Source: Verminephrobacter eiseniae EF01-2 (GTDB lineage Bacteria > Pseudomonadota > Gammaproteobacteria > Burkholderiales > Burkholderiaceae_C). From it: a stretch of 64,000 nucleotides of DNA. The notes under the pieces are model-generated. The model was not told the origin of the DNA and did no database searches. It saw nothing but the letters and a program-made list of their open reading frames with translations. A program made the position numbers and the translations under genes. Shown piece by piece: positions 30,153 to 39,722 of this stretch. The stretch lies in contig NC_008786.1 of assembly GCF_000015565.1 (NCBI RefSeq), positions 1,550,001 through 1,614,000 on the forward strand. Direction: 5' to 3'. Numbering within the stretch: the first letter of the stretch is position 1; each line of letters starts with the position of its first letter.

Positions 30153-32411
30153 ATGACCTCCGGCGCGCAGTCCGCGCATGTGTCGGACGAGATCGAAGGC
30201 AGCGTGCAGGGGCACCGGGACGGGCACGGGGTCGTCATCCGTGACGACGGCCAAGGCGACCTGTATATCTCGCCGAACGAGATGCGCGCAGTGCTGCACA
30301 AGGACCGCGTGCGCGCGCGCATCGTGCGCCAGGATCGGCGCGGCCGCCCGGAGGGCCGTGTGGTCGAGATCATCGAACGGCCGGCCCAGCCCATCATCGG
30401 CCGCTTGCTGCAAGAAAGCGGTGTGTGGCTGGTAGCGCCCGAGGACAAGCGCTATGGCCAGGATATCTTGATCCCCAAGGGCGCCACCGGCGTTGCCAAG
30501 CCGGGGCAGGTGGTGGTCGTCGAACTGACCGAGCCGCCGGCATTGTTCGGCCAGCCCGTGGGCCGCATCACCGAAGTGCTCGGCGAGGTCGACGACCCGG
30601 GCATGGAGATCGAGATCGCGGTGCGCAAGTACGGCGTGCCGCATGAGTTTTCTGTTGCCGGCCTGGCGCAGGCCAAGGGCTTGCCCGACAAGGTGCGCGC
30701 GCAGGACAAGAAGCACCGCGTCAACCTGTGCGATATCCCGCTGGTCACCATCGACGGTGAAGATGCGCGCGACTTTGACGATGCCGTGTATTGCGAGCCG
30801 GCCAAGGTCGGCCGCGCCAAGGGCTGGCGTTTGCTGGTGGCGATTGCCGATGTCAGCCACTATGTGGAGACCGGCAGCGCGATCGACATTGACGCTTACG
30901 ACCGCGCCACCAGTGTCTACTTCCCGCGCCGCGTGATTCCGATGCTGCCCGAGAAGCTCAGCAACGGCCTGTGCTCGCTGAACCCGCAGGTCGAGCGCCT
31001 GTGCATGGTTTGCGACATGCTGGTCACGGCCCGGGGTGAGGTGCCGGCCTACCAGTTCTACCCGGCCGTGATGTACAGCCATGCGCGCTTGACGTACACC
31101 GAGGTCGCCGCCATTTTGGCCAACACGCGCGGGCCTGAAGCCGCCAAGCGCCAGGAGCGGGTCAAGGATTTGCTAAACCTGCACGATGTCTACCACGCGC
31201 TGCTGCTGGCCCGGCGCGAGCGCGGGGCGGTGGATTTCGAGACCACCGAGACGCAGATCGTCTGCGACGAGAACGGGCGCATCGAAAAGATCGTGCCGCG
31301 CATCCGCAACGATGCGCACAGGCTGATCGAAGAGGCGATGCTGGCGGCCAATGTCTGCAGCGCCGACTTCATCGTCCAGGGCGGCCAGCCGGGGCTATTT
31401 CGCGTGCACGAAGGCCCCACGCCGGAAAAGCAGGTGCTCCTGCGCAACTACCTCAAGGCCATGGCGGTGGGCCTGTCGATCAGCGATGAGCCCAAGCCTG
31501 CGGAGTTCCAGGCGATTGCCGAGGCCACCAAGGATCGGCCAGACGCCCCGCAGATCCACATGATGCTGCTGCGCTCGATGCAGCAGGCGATCTACACGCC
31601 CGTCAACAGCGGCCACTTTGGCCTGGCGTTCGATGCCTACACGCATTTCACCAGCCCGATCCGGCGCTATCCGGACCTGCTGGTGCACCGGGTCATCAAG
31701 GCCATTTTGGGCAAGACGCAGTACCAGTTGCCGGCGCTGCCGGCACCGGGCGAGGCGCAGGCCAAACTGGCCAAGCGGCTGGCCGCGCCGGGCAGCAAGC
31801 CGCGCCAGCAGGCGCTCGGCCGCGCTGGCCTGGCCTGGCAAGCTGCGGGCCTGCATTGCAGCGCCAACGAACGCCGGGCCGACGAGGCCAGCCGCGATGT
31901 CGAGGCTTGGCTCAAGTGCAAGTACATGCGCGAGCATCTGGGCGAGGAATACAGCGGCGTGGTCAGCGCGGTCACCAGCTTCGGTATCTTCGTGACGCTC
32001 GACGCGATGTATGTGGAGGGCCTGGTGCACATCACCGAACTGGGGGGCGAGTACTTCAAGTTCGACGAGGCGCGCCAGGAACTGCGCGGCGAGCGCACCG
32101 GCATCCGCTATGCGATTGGTGCGCGGGTGCGGGTGCAGGTCAGCCGCGTGGATCTGGACGGCCGCAGGATCGACTTTCGCCTGGTGCGCGAGGGCGAGGA
32201 ATTGCCAGGAGGGGATGGCGCCAGTGGCGCTGCGCGCAAGACCGGCGGGCGCTCGGGAGGGCGCAAGTCGGCCCCGGGGGCTGCGCCATCGGTCAGCGGG
32301 ACGGTGGCAGAAACGCCCCCGAAGGCGCCGGTCAAGAAGAAGGAAAAGGCGGTCAGGAAAAAAGCGGTCGCCGGCCAGACCGGCAAAGCGCGCAAGCCGC
32401 GCCGCAACTGA
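30153..32411 (+). CDS. rnr: Ribonuclease R
   Basis: RNase R is a processive 3'-5' exoribonuclease able to degrade structured RNA and acts with tmRNA in rescue. The 752-residue protein has cold-shock-like domains at the N-terminus (GSVQGHRDGHGVVIRDDGQG), the RNB catalytic domain (TIDGEDARDFDDAVYCEP with the metal-binding Asp residues, then FTSPIRRYPDLLVHRVIK), an S1 domain (EYSGVVSAVTSFGIFVTLDA) and a basic Lys-rich tail. It lacks the N-terminal helix-turn-helix found in E. coli RNase R. The ATG at 30153 is the first in the frame after the tRNA gene. It is divergent from tRNA-Leu. Confidence 0.93.
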   Translation: MTSGAQSAHVSDEIEGSVQGHRDGHGVVIRDDGQGDLYISPNEMRAVLHKDRVRARIVRQDRRGRPEGRVVEIIERPAQPIIGRLLQESGVWLVAPEDKRYGQDILIPKGATGVAKPGQVVVVELTEPPALFGQPVGRITEVLGEVDDPGMEIEIAVRKYGVPHEFSVAGLAQAKGLPDKVRAQDKKHRVNLCDIPLVTIDGEDARDFDDAVYCEPAKVGRAKGWRLLVAIADVSHYVETGSAIDIDAYDRATSVYFPRRVIPMLPEKLSNGLCSLNPQVERLCMVCDMLVTARGEVPAYQFYPAVMYSHARLTYTEVAAILANTRGPEAAKRQERVKDLLNLHDVYHALLLARRERGAVDFETTETQIVCDENGRIEKIVPRIRNDAHRLIEEAMLAANVCSADFIVQGGQPGLFRVHEGPTPEKQVLLRNYLKAMAVGLSISDEPKPAEFQAIAEATKDRPDAPQIHMMLLRSMQQAIYTPVNSGHFGLAFDAYTHFTSPIRRYPDLLVHRVIKAILGKTQYQLPALPAPGEAQAKLAKRLAAPGSKPRQQALGRAGLAWQAAGLHCSANERRADEASRDVEAWLKCKYMREHLGEEYSGVVSAVTSFGIFVTLDAMYVEGLVHITELGGEYFKFDEARQELRGERTGIRYAIGARVRVQVSRVDLDGRRIDFRLVREGEELPGGDGASGAARKTGGRSGGRKSAPGAAPSVSGTVAETPPKAPVKKKEKAVRKKAVAGQTGKARKPRRN

Positions 32412-32522
32412 TGTGCCGCCCGCCATCCACTGGTGGCTTGCTCATTTCTTGATGGCTACAGACGCAAGCAGAACAAGCGCCACAAGCATGATCGGTTGGG
32501 GTGTCCGGCGGTGCTGCCGCGC

Positions 32523-34067
32523 TCAGCGACCGAGCCGCCGCGCCAGTTCGCCGGCTGTGAGCGCCTGACCGGCAGGCCAGGCGTCGGCCGCCCGGCCATG
32601 GGCATACACCGCGTCGCAGGCGGCGTTCAGCGGGCTGGCACCTGCCGCCAGGCGCGCGCCCACCATGCCGGCCAGCACATCGCCGGTGCCTGCGCTGGCC
32701 AGTAGCGCATTGCCCGTGGGGTTGATCGCGGGCGTCTGGCCCGGCGCTGCAATCACGCTGCCCGAGCCTTTGAGTACGGCCACGGCAGCAAACCGTGTGG
32801 CCAGTTGCCGGGCGGCGCCCAGCCGGTCGGCCTGCACCTGGGCAGTGCTCAAGCCCAGCAGCCGGGCGGCTTCCAGCGGATGGGGGGTCAGCACGGTGGG
32901 CCGCCCCTGCTGGCCACGCGCCAGCACCAGCGCTTGCAGGGCGGCATGGCCGGCGATGTGGTTGAGGGCGTCGGCATCGAGCACCAAGCGGGCCGCGCGC
33001 GTGATGACTTCAGGCAACCGCTGGCCGACGGACTGGCCCCCGCCGCAGCCGCAGACCACGGTCAACCGTTCCAGCGCCAGGGCCTCGAAGCGGCGCAGCA
33101 TCAGCTCGGGTTGCTGCGGGTCCAGTGGCAACTGCCCGTCGTCCAGCAGGGCCACCAGCACCCGGCCCGCGCCGCTGTGCAATGCGGCAGACGCGGCCAG
33201 CAAGGCGGCGCCGGTCATGCCCAGGCCGCGCTCGGCCAAGCCTTCGCCGCCCACCACGGCCACATCGCCGTAGCTGCCCTTGTGGCTGGCGTGGGCGCGC
33301 GGCGCGGCCAGCGCCGGGCCGGACAGCCAGGCGCTCGGCGGCTCTGGCCCGGGCGCCACGCCCAGGTCGTCAAACCACAACTGGCCGACAGCGTCGCGCC
33401 CTGCGGCGGTGAACAGGCCGGGCTTGAGGCTGAGCAAGCTCAGCGTATAGCGTGCCGGGCCAGGAGGTGGGCCTGGATCAGGGGCCAGGCCGGGCGCGTA
33501 CTGGCCGGTGTCTGCGTCCAGCCCGCTGGGCAGATCCACCGCCAGCACGGGCGCAAGGCTGTGCCGCAGCATGCTCAGGCAGGCGCGCAAGCGCGGGTCG
33601 ATTGTTCGCGCCGGGGCGTTCATCGCGTGCGCCGGGTCCATCGCGCGCGATGACGATGCAGAAACTCCAAGGCCCAGCAGCGCGTCGATGCACAGGTCGC
33701 AACTGCTGAGCTGATCCGGGGCGTGGTCGGCCCATTGCACCCCGGCGGCCTGTGCGCGCAGCCAGGAGGCCCGGGCATCGGCGGGCGCCTTGTCCGGCTG
33801 GCCCAGCCAGGTGACCACCGCTTGGCGGCCATTGCGCTGCAGGTGCATCGCAGCCTCCAGGCCATCGCCGCCGTTGTTGCCGGGGCCACAGGCCAGCCAC
33901 ACCGTGCGTGCATATGGCGCCAGCGCCTGGGCCAACTGCGCCACGGCCAAGCCGGCGCGTTGCATCAACTGGTGCGCGGGCAGGGTGGCTGCGGCTGCAC
34001 GCTCGATGCGGCCTGTGGCTGCGCTGTCGAATAGCGGGTGGGGCTGGTGCGGGGTGATGCGGTGCAT
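32523..34067 (-). CDS. nnr: Bifunctional NAD(P)H-hydrate epimerase / ADP-dependent dehydratase
   Basis: Repairs damaged hydrated NADH and NADPH. The 514-residue protein carries an N-terminal epimerase domain (YjeF_N: VWLACGPGNNGGDGLEAAMH and CDLCIDALLGLG, LAVDLPSGLDADTG) and a C-terminal ribokinase-like dehydratase domain (SHKGSYGDVAVVGG, LDADALNHIA, VLTPHPLEAARLLG and NPTGNALLASAGTGDVLAGM with the GTGDVL active-site loop). The start ATG at 34067 fits the family. It is monocistronic on the minus strand, convergent with rnr. Confidence 0.93.
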   Translation of the reverse strand: MHRITPHQPHPLFDSAATGRIERAAAATLPAHQLMQRAGLAVAQLAQALAPYARTVWLACGPGNNGGDGLEAAMHLQRNGRQAVVTWLGQPDKAPADARASWLRAQAAGVQWADHAPDQLSSCDLCIDALLGLGVSASSSRAMDPAHAMNAPARTIDPRLRACLSMLRHSLAPVLAVDLPSGLDADTGQYAPGLAPDPGPPPGPARYTLSLLSLKPGLFTAAGRDAVGQLWFDDLGVAPGPEPPSAWLSGPALAAPRAHASHKGSYGDVAVVGGEGLAERGLGMTGAALLAASAALHSGAGRVLVALLDDGQLPLDPQQPELMLRRFEALALERLTVVCGCGGGQSVGQRLPEVITRAARLVLDADALNHIAGHAALQALVLARGQQGRPTVLTPHPLEAARLLGLSTAQVQADRLGAARQLATRFAAVAVLKGSGSVIAAPGQTPAINPTGNALLASAGTGDVLAGMVGARLAAGASPLNAACDAVYAHGRAADAWPAGQALTAGELARRLGR

Positions 34068-34401
34068 TGGAGGTCTCCACGACGCATGAAATGATCACGC
34101 TTCCCCAACCAGGGACGCCCCGTTGAGGGCAGGGAGCCGCAGATACCTCCGGGGGGGGAATGTTGCATATCCCCGGATGCCAGCGGCCTCACCCCAGGAC
34201 GGCTACGCCGTCCGCGCTATCCTTGCCTGCCCTGAACGGCGAGGCTTGTTGCGCACTGGGTCATCTTGTAACGGGCTTTTGCGATCATGTGACGGCGGTT
34301 TTCACTGTGTTTGCACAGGCTTTTCTGCAGGTAAAAGCGAGCAAATCATGCCAGATCCCTGCCCTCGGGCTCGAAAACGATTTATTCAACAACGCTGCAA
34401 C
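34068..34401. other. Intergenic stretch without a recognisable gene
   Basis: About 330 bases between the nnr start and the solute-binding-protein remnant. There is a GC-rich part with a run of nine G (34150-34158) and no frame with recognisable motifs. It must hold the nnr promoter, which could not be located with confidence. Confidence 0.4.
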
Positions 34402-34467
34402 TACCTGCGCAGTGAAACGACGAAGTGGCCGTCGTTCATCAAGGAAGCGAACATCAAGGCCGACTGA
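34402..34467 (+). pseudogene. C-terminal remnant of a Bug-family solute-binding protein
   Basis: The last 21 codons before the stop at 34465-34467 read YLRSETTKWPSFIKEANIKA then Asp. This is the characteristic C-terminus of Bug/TctC proteins (xxRxExxKWxxxIKxANIKxD). The preceding bases no longer encode a recognisable protein. It lies on the strand opposite to the intact Bug gene at 36223-37188 and ends only 40 bases from the D-2-hydroxyacid dehydrogenase stop. Confidence 0.5.
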
Positions 34468-34506
34468 TCCCGGGAGCGCCCCAGCGCGCGGGCAGTCACA
34501 TGCGAG

Positions 34507-35460
34507 TCAGTTGACTCGCGTAACGAGAGGCCGACCAGCGAAATGTGCCTCGGCGTTTTCTAGAAACCGCAGCACTGACGCATGGATCGCTTGCGGCGAG
34601 ATGCCGCCGACGTGGGGCGTGAGCACCGCGTTGTCGAACGCCAGCAACTGCGCAGGCGGTGCGGGTTCGTTCTCGTAAACGTCGAGTGCGGCCGCCCAGA
34701 TGCGTTTCTCGCGCAACGCGTCGGCGACGGCGTTCGTGTCGACCAGCGTGCCCCGCGCGATGTTCACGAGCACGCCCTGCGGACCCAGCGCGTCGAGCAC
34801 TTCACGGTCGACGATGTGGAACGTGGCCTTACCGCCCGGCGCGGCAATGACGAGAAAGTCGCACCAAGCCGCCAAACTCAGGATGCCGTCAAACCACTGA
34901 AAGCCGGTCTCGTCGCGGCGGGTGCGGCTGTGGTAGCCAATTTCCATGTCGAAACCACTGGCCCGCTTGGCGATCTTCCTGCCGATGGCACCGAGGCCAA
35001 AGATGCCCATCCGCCGTCCACTGACATGCGGCGGACGCGGAATGTCGTCACGCCACAGGCCGTTGCGCACTCCGTCGTTGAGAAACGGCAGGCGGCGGAT
35101 GGCGGCCAGCAGGATGGCCATCGCATGGTCGGCCACGGCGGCGTCGTTGGTGCCGGCCGCATTGCAGACCGGAATGCCGCGAGTGCTGGCCGCGTCGAGC
35201 GCAATGTTCTCGAAACCGACCCCTACGGTGCTGATCAATTCCAGCTTCGGCAAGGCAGCGATCTCCGATGCCAGCAAGCCATTCGTGCCGTTGGTCAGCA
35301 CCACGCGAATGTCTGGGCCTCGCGCAGCGATCTGGGCCTCGCCGTTGGTTCGGTCAGCGCCCAGCTTTTCATTGGGCGAGTAGATCACCTCGAAGCGCTC
35401 GGAGACTAGGGCACGGTGTTCTTCGGAAAGAAAGACGAGGACAAGGAGCAAGGGCTTCAT
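34507..35460 (-). CDS. D-2-hydroxyacid dehydrogenase (NAD-binding)
   Basis: A 317-residue protein of the glyoxylate/hydroxypyruvate reductase type. It has the N-terminal LISTVGVGFENIALDAASTR, the Rossmann motif GRRMGIFGLGAIGRKIAKRA, the catalytic Arg in VNIARGTLVDTNAVADALR, the Glu in ALDVYENEPAPP and the His in NAVLTPHVGGIS. It would reduce a 2-keto acid to a D-hydroxy acid. The ATG at 35460 begins MKPLLLVLVFLSEEHRALVS. It is the last gene of the catabolic cluster transcribed from about 43.1 kb. Confidence 0.9.
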   Translation of the reverse strand: MKPLLLVLVFLSEEHRALVSERFEVIYSPNEKLGADRTNGEAQIAARGPDIRVVLTNGTNGLLASEIAALPKLELISTVGVGFENIALDAASTRGIPVCNAAGTNDAAVADHAMAILLAAIRRLPFLNDGVRNGLWRDDIPRPPHVSGRRMGIFGLGAIGRKIAKRASGFDMEIGYHSRTRRDETGFQWFDGILSLAAWCDFLVIAAPGGKATFHIVDREVLDALGPQGVLVNIARGTLVDTNAVADALREKRIWAAALDVYENEPAPPAQLLAFDNAVLTPHVGGISPQAIHASVLRFLENAEAHFAGRPLVTRVN

Positions 35461-36209
35461 GAAATGCGAAGAGATCCAAAAGACGTGATTGGTTTCAGCG
35501 CCAGAGCCGCAGGGCCGAAGGCGCGCCGTTGAACTGTAGGCGCTCGCCGATGTCGACAAACCTGGTTGCCATCGGTGCGGTAGAGCCGGATCTGACGATT
35601 GAGCGCGTCCTGCACCAACACCTGACGCCCATCCGGCGTGCAAGCGGCATGGGCCGGGCCGGCTTTTTCGCCCAGCATCAGTTTGGCCACCGTCTCGACG
35701 CGCTCGCCATCAATGGCCAGCAGTGAAACGGAGCCCTCGCCCCGATTGGCAACCAGCGCCAAGGTGCCCGTGCGGTTGATGGAGATGCCTGCAACGCCCG
35801 TGTGCAGCGCGGCCACCGCGCGCGGTGGCACCATGCCCGAAGGATCGAGCGCAGCGACCGACACGAGGTCGAAGGCGATTACCCTGGTTGGATCGGCCGG
35901 AGCACGCCGAGTGGCTGTACTCACAAGCGCCAGCCGGCCGGCCGGAACCAGCGCGATGGAACTCGGCGGGCCCATCAACCAGACCGGCATGACGATCGCG
36001 TTCACGATACGGAGCTTGCCACCTGACTCTTCGACAACCGCGAGCTTGTCCTTGGCGGCATCGACCACGCCGTCGAGCAGTGCGGCGCGGCCGTCCTGCG
36101 TCGACAGGAAGTACGAAGGCGCGGACACGGCCGGCTCAGCGGCCGCGCAGCCCGCAAGGGTCAGCGCGGCGACGAGCGCCAGACGATGAAAGGGCGTGAA
36201 CATGTGCAT
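35457..36209 (-). pseudogene. YncE-like beta-propeller lipoprotein with a 3' frameshift
   Basis: Begins MHMFTPFHRLALVAALTLAG then Cys, a lipoprotein signal with lipobox LAGC, after a GGAGG ribosome binding site. The mature part has beta-propeller repeats (SIALVPAGRLALVSTATRRA and GISINRTGTLALVANRGEGS, SLLAIDGERVETVAKLMLGE). After YRTDGNQV the current frame gives an atypical tail, CRHRRAPTVQ..., that runs into the next gene. One base less at about 35556-35563 restores VDIGERLQFNGAPSALRLWR and a stop at 35495-35497, 34 bases before the next start. This points to a one-base insertion or a sequencing error. The function is unknown; such proteins often sit beside Bug solute-binding proteins. Confidence 0.6.
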
Positions 36210-36222
36210 TGCGAGCCTCCGA

Positions 36223-37188
36223 TCAGTCAACGCGCGCACCGGACAGCTTGACAAGCTTGCCCCACTTATCGATCTCCACCGTCAGGTTCTTCTTGAATTC
36301 AGCCGGTGTATTGCCCACCGGCGTGGATCCCTGGTCTGCGAATATCTTGCACACAGATGGATCCTGCAGGATATTGCTGATAGTTGCACCCAGGCGGCGC
36401 ACGACAGCTGGTGGTGTGCCGGCGGGTGCGAACACACCGTTCCAAAGCACAACGTCGAACCCGGGCAGTTCCTCTGCGATGGCAGGCACGTCGGGAAGGC
36501 GCGGCGAGCGGGCCTTGGTGGTCACGCCGAGTGCACGCAACTTACCGCTGTCGATGTAGGGCAGCACTTCCACCAAGGGCGAAAAAACGGCCTGGATCTG
36601 ACCGCTCAGCAGGTCGACATTCGCCGGCGCGCCGCCCTTGTAGGGCACATGAACCATTTCGCCATGGGCCATGCTGTTGAACAAGGCGCCCGACAGATGC
36701 TGCGAGGTGCCATTGCCGGCAGAGCCGAAGTTGACAACGCCCTTTTTCTGGCGAGCGTATTCAACAAACTCCCGCAGATTCTTGACCGGCACGTTGTTGT
36801 TGACCACCAGCACGTTCGGGATCAGCGCCACTTGCGAGACGGGGATCAGATCCTTCTGCAGGTCGAAGCCCATGTTCTTGTAGAGCGTCACGTTGGTGGC
36901 GATGGTGCTGGTCGACATCAGCAGTGTGTAGCCATCCGGCGGCGCCTTGGCGACATAGGCGCCACCGATGTTGCCGCCAGCGCCGGGACGGTTATCGACG
37001 ACCACGGTCTGGCCGAGTTCGCCCGCGAACTTCTCGGCGACCAAACGAGCCGTGATGTCGGTGCTGCCCCCCGCCGCAAGAGGCACCACGAGGGTGATGG
37101 TTCGCTCGGGCCAATCGGCGCGGGCTACGAAGCCGGCCAGCACGAGTGCGAAGGCCAGCAACGCCTTGGGGAAGTGTGTGTTTGTCAT
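36223..37188 (-). CDS. Tripartite tricarboxylate transporter (Bug/TctC family) solute-binding protein
   Basis: A 321-residue periplasmic binding protein. The signal peptide is MTNTHFPKALLAFALVLAGF with cleavage near ARA. Family blocks include WPERTITLVVPLAAGGSTDI, VVVDNRPGAGGNIGGAYVAK, NFGSAGNGTSQHLSGALFNS, MVHVPYKGGAPANVDLLSGQ and KLRALGVTTKARSPRLPDVP. Bug proteins bind carboxylates, and most have no dedicated transporter next to them, as here. The surrounding dehydrogenases and aldolase-like gene suggest a hydroxy- or keto-acid ligand. Confidence 0.93.
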   Translation of the reverse strand: MTNTHFPKALLAFALVLAGFVARADWPERTITLVVPLAAGGSTDITARLVAEKFAGELGQTVVVDNRPGAGGNIGGAYVAKAPPDGYTLLMSTSTIATNVTLYKNMGFDLQKDLIPVSQVALIPNVLVVNNNVPVKNLREFVEYARQKKGVVNFGSAGNGTSQHLSGALFNSMAHGEMVHVPYKGGAPANVDLLSGQIQAVFSPLVEVLPYIDSGKLRALGVTTKARSPRLPDVPAIAEELPGFDVVLWNGVFAPAGTPPAVVRRLGATISNILQDPSVCKIFADQGSTPVGNTPAEFKKNLTVEIDKWGKLVKLSGARVD

Positions 37189-37288
37189 GGCCTTGTCTCT
37201 AATTTTCAAGTTGGGGGAAGCACGCCCGCCCGGCGTGCCGTCTTCTTGCGCGGAGGGTCGCTCCGCGTGGTGCAACGGGCGCGCCGTT

Positions 37289-37870
37289 TTAGCGCTGGCC
37301 GTCCTTGACGGTGACGTTCTCCGCGCGCAGTCCCCCCAGGCGCTCGTGCACGCGGCTGCCGGTCGACATCACCAAGGCGTACAGCAATTCGTCCGGGCGC
37401 GGGCTGTCGATGGCGCCGACATCCATGGTGCTGAAATGACTGCGTACATAGCAGGCTTCGATGTGGTGCAGCGGGATCTGAAGGCGGGTGCCGGCCGAGG
37501 CCACGACCTTGGCGGCCGGCACGATCGATTTGGCGAGTGGGAGGTTGGCGCGCATCGGCCAGCCTCCAGATTCATGCCAGATCGCGCCGTGTTCGAGTTC
37601 ACCATTCAGGCCAACGATGGCCCCCTTGCCGTAGGCCTGAATCTTGTCCGCACCACCGAGGGCCGCCAGCAGTTCAGGAACCAGTATCTCGGCCATCGCC
37701 GTAGCGTCTTTCACCAGACCTGAGAGGTCCTCGACGTAGCGGCCTGCGTAGGGGTTGTGGATCACCACAGCAATGCAGCCCATCTTGATCGGCTCGGCGC
37801 GCGCCGGACCACTTTCGTGATAGATGGATTCGACGTTGAGCAGTTTTTTTCGGATCTTGATGAGGGACAT
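37289..37870 (-). CDS. Amino acid synthesis family protein (DUF1185-type)
   Basis: A roughly 193-residue protein typical of the family named amino acid synthesis (PF06684): SLIKIRKKLLNVESIYHESG, CIAVVIHNPYAGRYVEDLSG, AYGKGAIVGLNGELEHGAIW, IPLHHIEACYVRSHFSTMDV and a C-terminal PDELLYALVMSTGSRVHERL. The biochemical role of the family is not established. The ATG at 37870 was chosen because AGGAG lies 6 bases upstream; the tandem ATG at 37873 is possible. It is in the minus-strand catabolic cluster. Confidence 0.85.
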   Translation of the reverse strand: MSLIKIRKKLLNVESIYHESGPARAEPIKMGCIAVVIHNPYAGRYVEDLSGLVKDATAMAEILVPELLAALGGADKIQAYGKGAIVGLNGELEHGAIWHESGGWPMRANLPLAKSIVPAAKVVASAGTRLQIPLHHIEACYVRSHFSTMDVGAIDSPRPDELLYALVMSTGSRVHERLGGLRAENVTVKDGQR

Positions 37871-37978
37871 CATGGACTCCTGATGAAAATGGATGAGGGA
37901 AGAAAACAAGACAGAGGAAAGCTCGTGATGCGCCTGCATTGCGTCATAGAGGCTGCATGCCGACGTCTTTGAAGCCGC

Positions 37979-38872
37979 TCAAGCCTTGTTACCCGCCTCG
38001 CCGAACTGGACTCCAGCCCATCCTTCGAAGTGCCGGATTGGGTACACGTTGTCCTGCTGGGCATCGCCCTGGGTGATGGCGAATGCGAGGAACTGGCGGG
38101 CGGCCGGGCTCACCAACATCGGTGCGCCGATCTTCTCGGCCTCGTCGATGCACATCTTGATGTCCTTGTGAAGCAATTCGGTGGTGAAGCGAATCGGAAA
38201 GCTGCGATCCAACGCGCACTGTGGAATGCGCTCGAGCGTGGCAAAAGAGCGGCCGCTGGACACGTTGATGACATCGAGCATGGTCTTGGAATCCAGTCCG
38301 GCCTTGACGCCGTAGACCAACGCTTCGCAGCTCGCCACCATGCTGGTGGCATAGAGCGTGTTGTTGATGATCTTCATCGTCTGGCCGAGGCTGGGATCGG
38401 CACCCAGATAGAAGATGCTCTTGCCGATGACACGCAGCAGAGCTTCGACTTCCCTGTACGCTGCCTCGGATCCTGCAGGCATCACGGCCAGCGTGCCTTT
38501 TTCAGCGGCGACAGTGCCGCCGCTCACCGGCGCACCGATGAGCGCGATGTCACGAGCCTTGAGCAGTGCCTCGACCTCCTTCGTGACCGAAGGACCGGTC
38601 GTCGACAGATCAACCACGATGCGCACTGCACAGCCTTGTGCCACTTCGGAAGCCACGTCAGCTACGATCCGAGGCATCGGCAGACACAACAGCACGATCT
38701 CCGTCTGCGAGGCCAGTTCCTTCGCATTGCCGACACCTGTAGCGCCCTTGGCGACCAAGCGCTGCTGCATGGTGTCATTGCGGTCATGAACCAGCAGTTC
38801 GTGGCCTGCAGCCAGCAGGCGCGTGCCGAGATGCACGCCGATGTTGCCCAGTCCGACGAGTCCGATTTTCAT
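37979..38872 (-). CDS. 3-hydroxyisobutyrate dehydrogenase-like NAD-binding protein
   Basis: A 297-residue beta-hydroxyacid dehydrogenase. The N-terminal motif MKIGLVGLGNIGVHLGTRLL binds NAD(P). Substrate-binding motif LIGAPVSGGTVAAEKGTLAV and the catalytic Lys region GQTMKIINNTLYATSMVASC are intact. Such enzymes oxidise 3-hydroxy acids such as 3-hydroxyisobutyrate, tartronate or L-threonate derivatives. It follows the broken RraA-like gene, consistent with an aldolase-dehydrogenase pathway. Confidence 0.9.
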   Translation of the reverse strand: MKIGLVGLGNIGVHLGTRLLAAGHELLVHDRNDTMQQRLVAKGATGVGNAKELASQTEIVLLCLPMPRIVADVASEVAQGCAVRIVVDLSTTGPSVTKEVEALLKARDIALIGAPVSGGTVAAEKGTLAVMPAGSEAAYREVEALLRVIGKSIFYLGADPSLGQTMKIINNTLYATSMVASCEALVYGVKAGLDSKTMLDVINVSSGRSFATLERIPQCALDRSFPIRFTTELLHKDIKMCIDEAEKIGAPMLVSPAARQFLAFAITQGDAQQDNVYPIRHFEGWAGVQFGEAGNKA

Positions 38873-39352
38873 GTCCAATGTCTTCCGAGGTGATGCTCTG
38901 ATGGCCGCCATGCCGAGCGAATTTGCCGGGGTTGACTCAGCCGCTTCATGGTTCGGCAACGAAGCCCAGGCGTTTGAGTGCGGCATCAACCCAGGACGTA
39001 TCGAGCGTGCCGGAGGCGATGTGGGCGATGACGCGCTTTTCCTGCTCGTTTTTTTCTCGCGCGGCAGCGCAGATCGCCTCGGCCTCGTCGATCGGTACGC
39101 AGAGCACACCGTCGGCGTCGCCCACGATCAGGTCGCCGGGCTGAATGACCATGCCGTCGATGGCGATGGCCACATTGATCTGGCCCGGCCCGTCCTTGTA
39201 AGGACCACGGTGCGTGACGCCAGCCGCATACACCGGAAAGGGTGACGCGCGGAGCATGCCGGCGTCGCGAATCGCGCCGTTTAGAGCATATTTGACTTAA
39301 AACCAAACAATTCATGATATGATGCGGCGTCTTTTTTCTGAAGGAGTATGCA

Positions 39353-39718
39353 ATGCAAGCGTATTCGCAGGATTTGCGAGATAGGGTGCTGAAGGCGATA
39401 GAACAAGGAGATCGTCCTACCGATATTGCCAAGCGTTTTGAAGTCAGTCGAGTATGGGTGTACCAAGTCAAGACGCGTCTTGAAGAAGGTATTCGACATA
39501 GTTTCCAGATTGGCGGGCATCGGAAATCTTGCCTTGCTCCAGTGGAGCCTATGTTGCGGGAATGGATTAAAGACAGAGCGGATTTGACACTGCGCGAGAT
39601 GTGCGAACGGCTGGCCGAGCATGGGATAACGATCAAAGCCCCAGCCCTATGGCACCAACTGAATAAATGGGGTTTGAGCTTTAAAAAAAACTCTGCACGC
39701 CAGCGAGCAAGAGCGTAA
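39353..39718 (+). CDS. IS630-type transposase, first frame (helix-turn-helix part)
   Basis: 121 residues starting [20 protein letters not shown] with a helix-turn-helix ([20 protein letters not shown]) and a second winged part ([20 protein letters not shown]). Homology continues into the next frame after GLSFKK at an A8 run (39683-39690): a +1 (or -2) shift would give [20 protein letters not shown] and join the catalytic part. The same arrangement occurs in the other full copy, so the shift is probably programmed. Confidence 0.85.
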   Translation: MQAYSQDLRDRVLKAIEQGDRPTDIAKRFEVSRVWVYQVKTRLEEGIRHSFQIGGHRKSCLAPVEPMLREWIKDRADLTLREMCERLAEHGITIKAPALWHQLNKWGLSFKKNSARQRARA

Positions 39719-39722
39719 GGAT

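Noticed and set aside
30425..33653. Plus- and minus-strand frames overlapping rnr and nnr
   Set aside because: They overlap confidently assigned genes and show only GC-driven composition.
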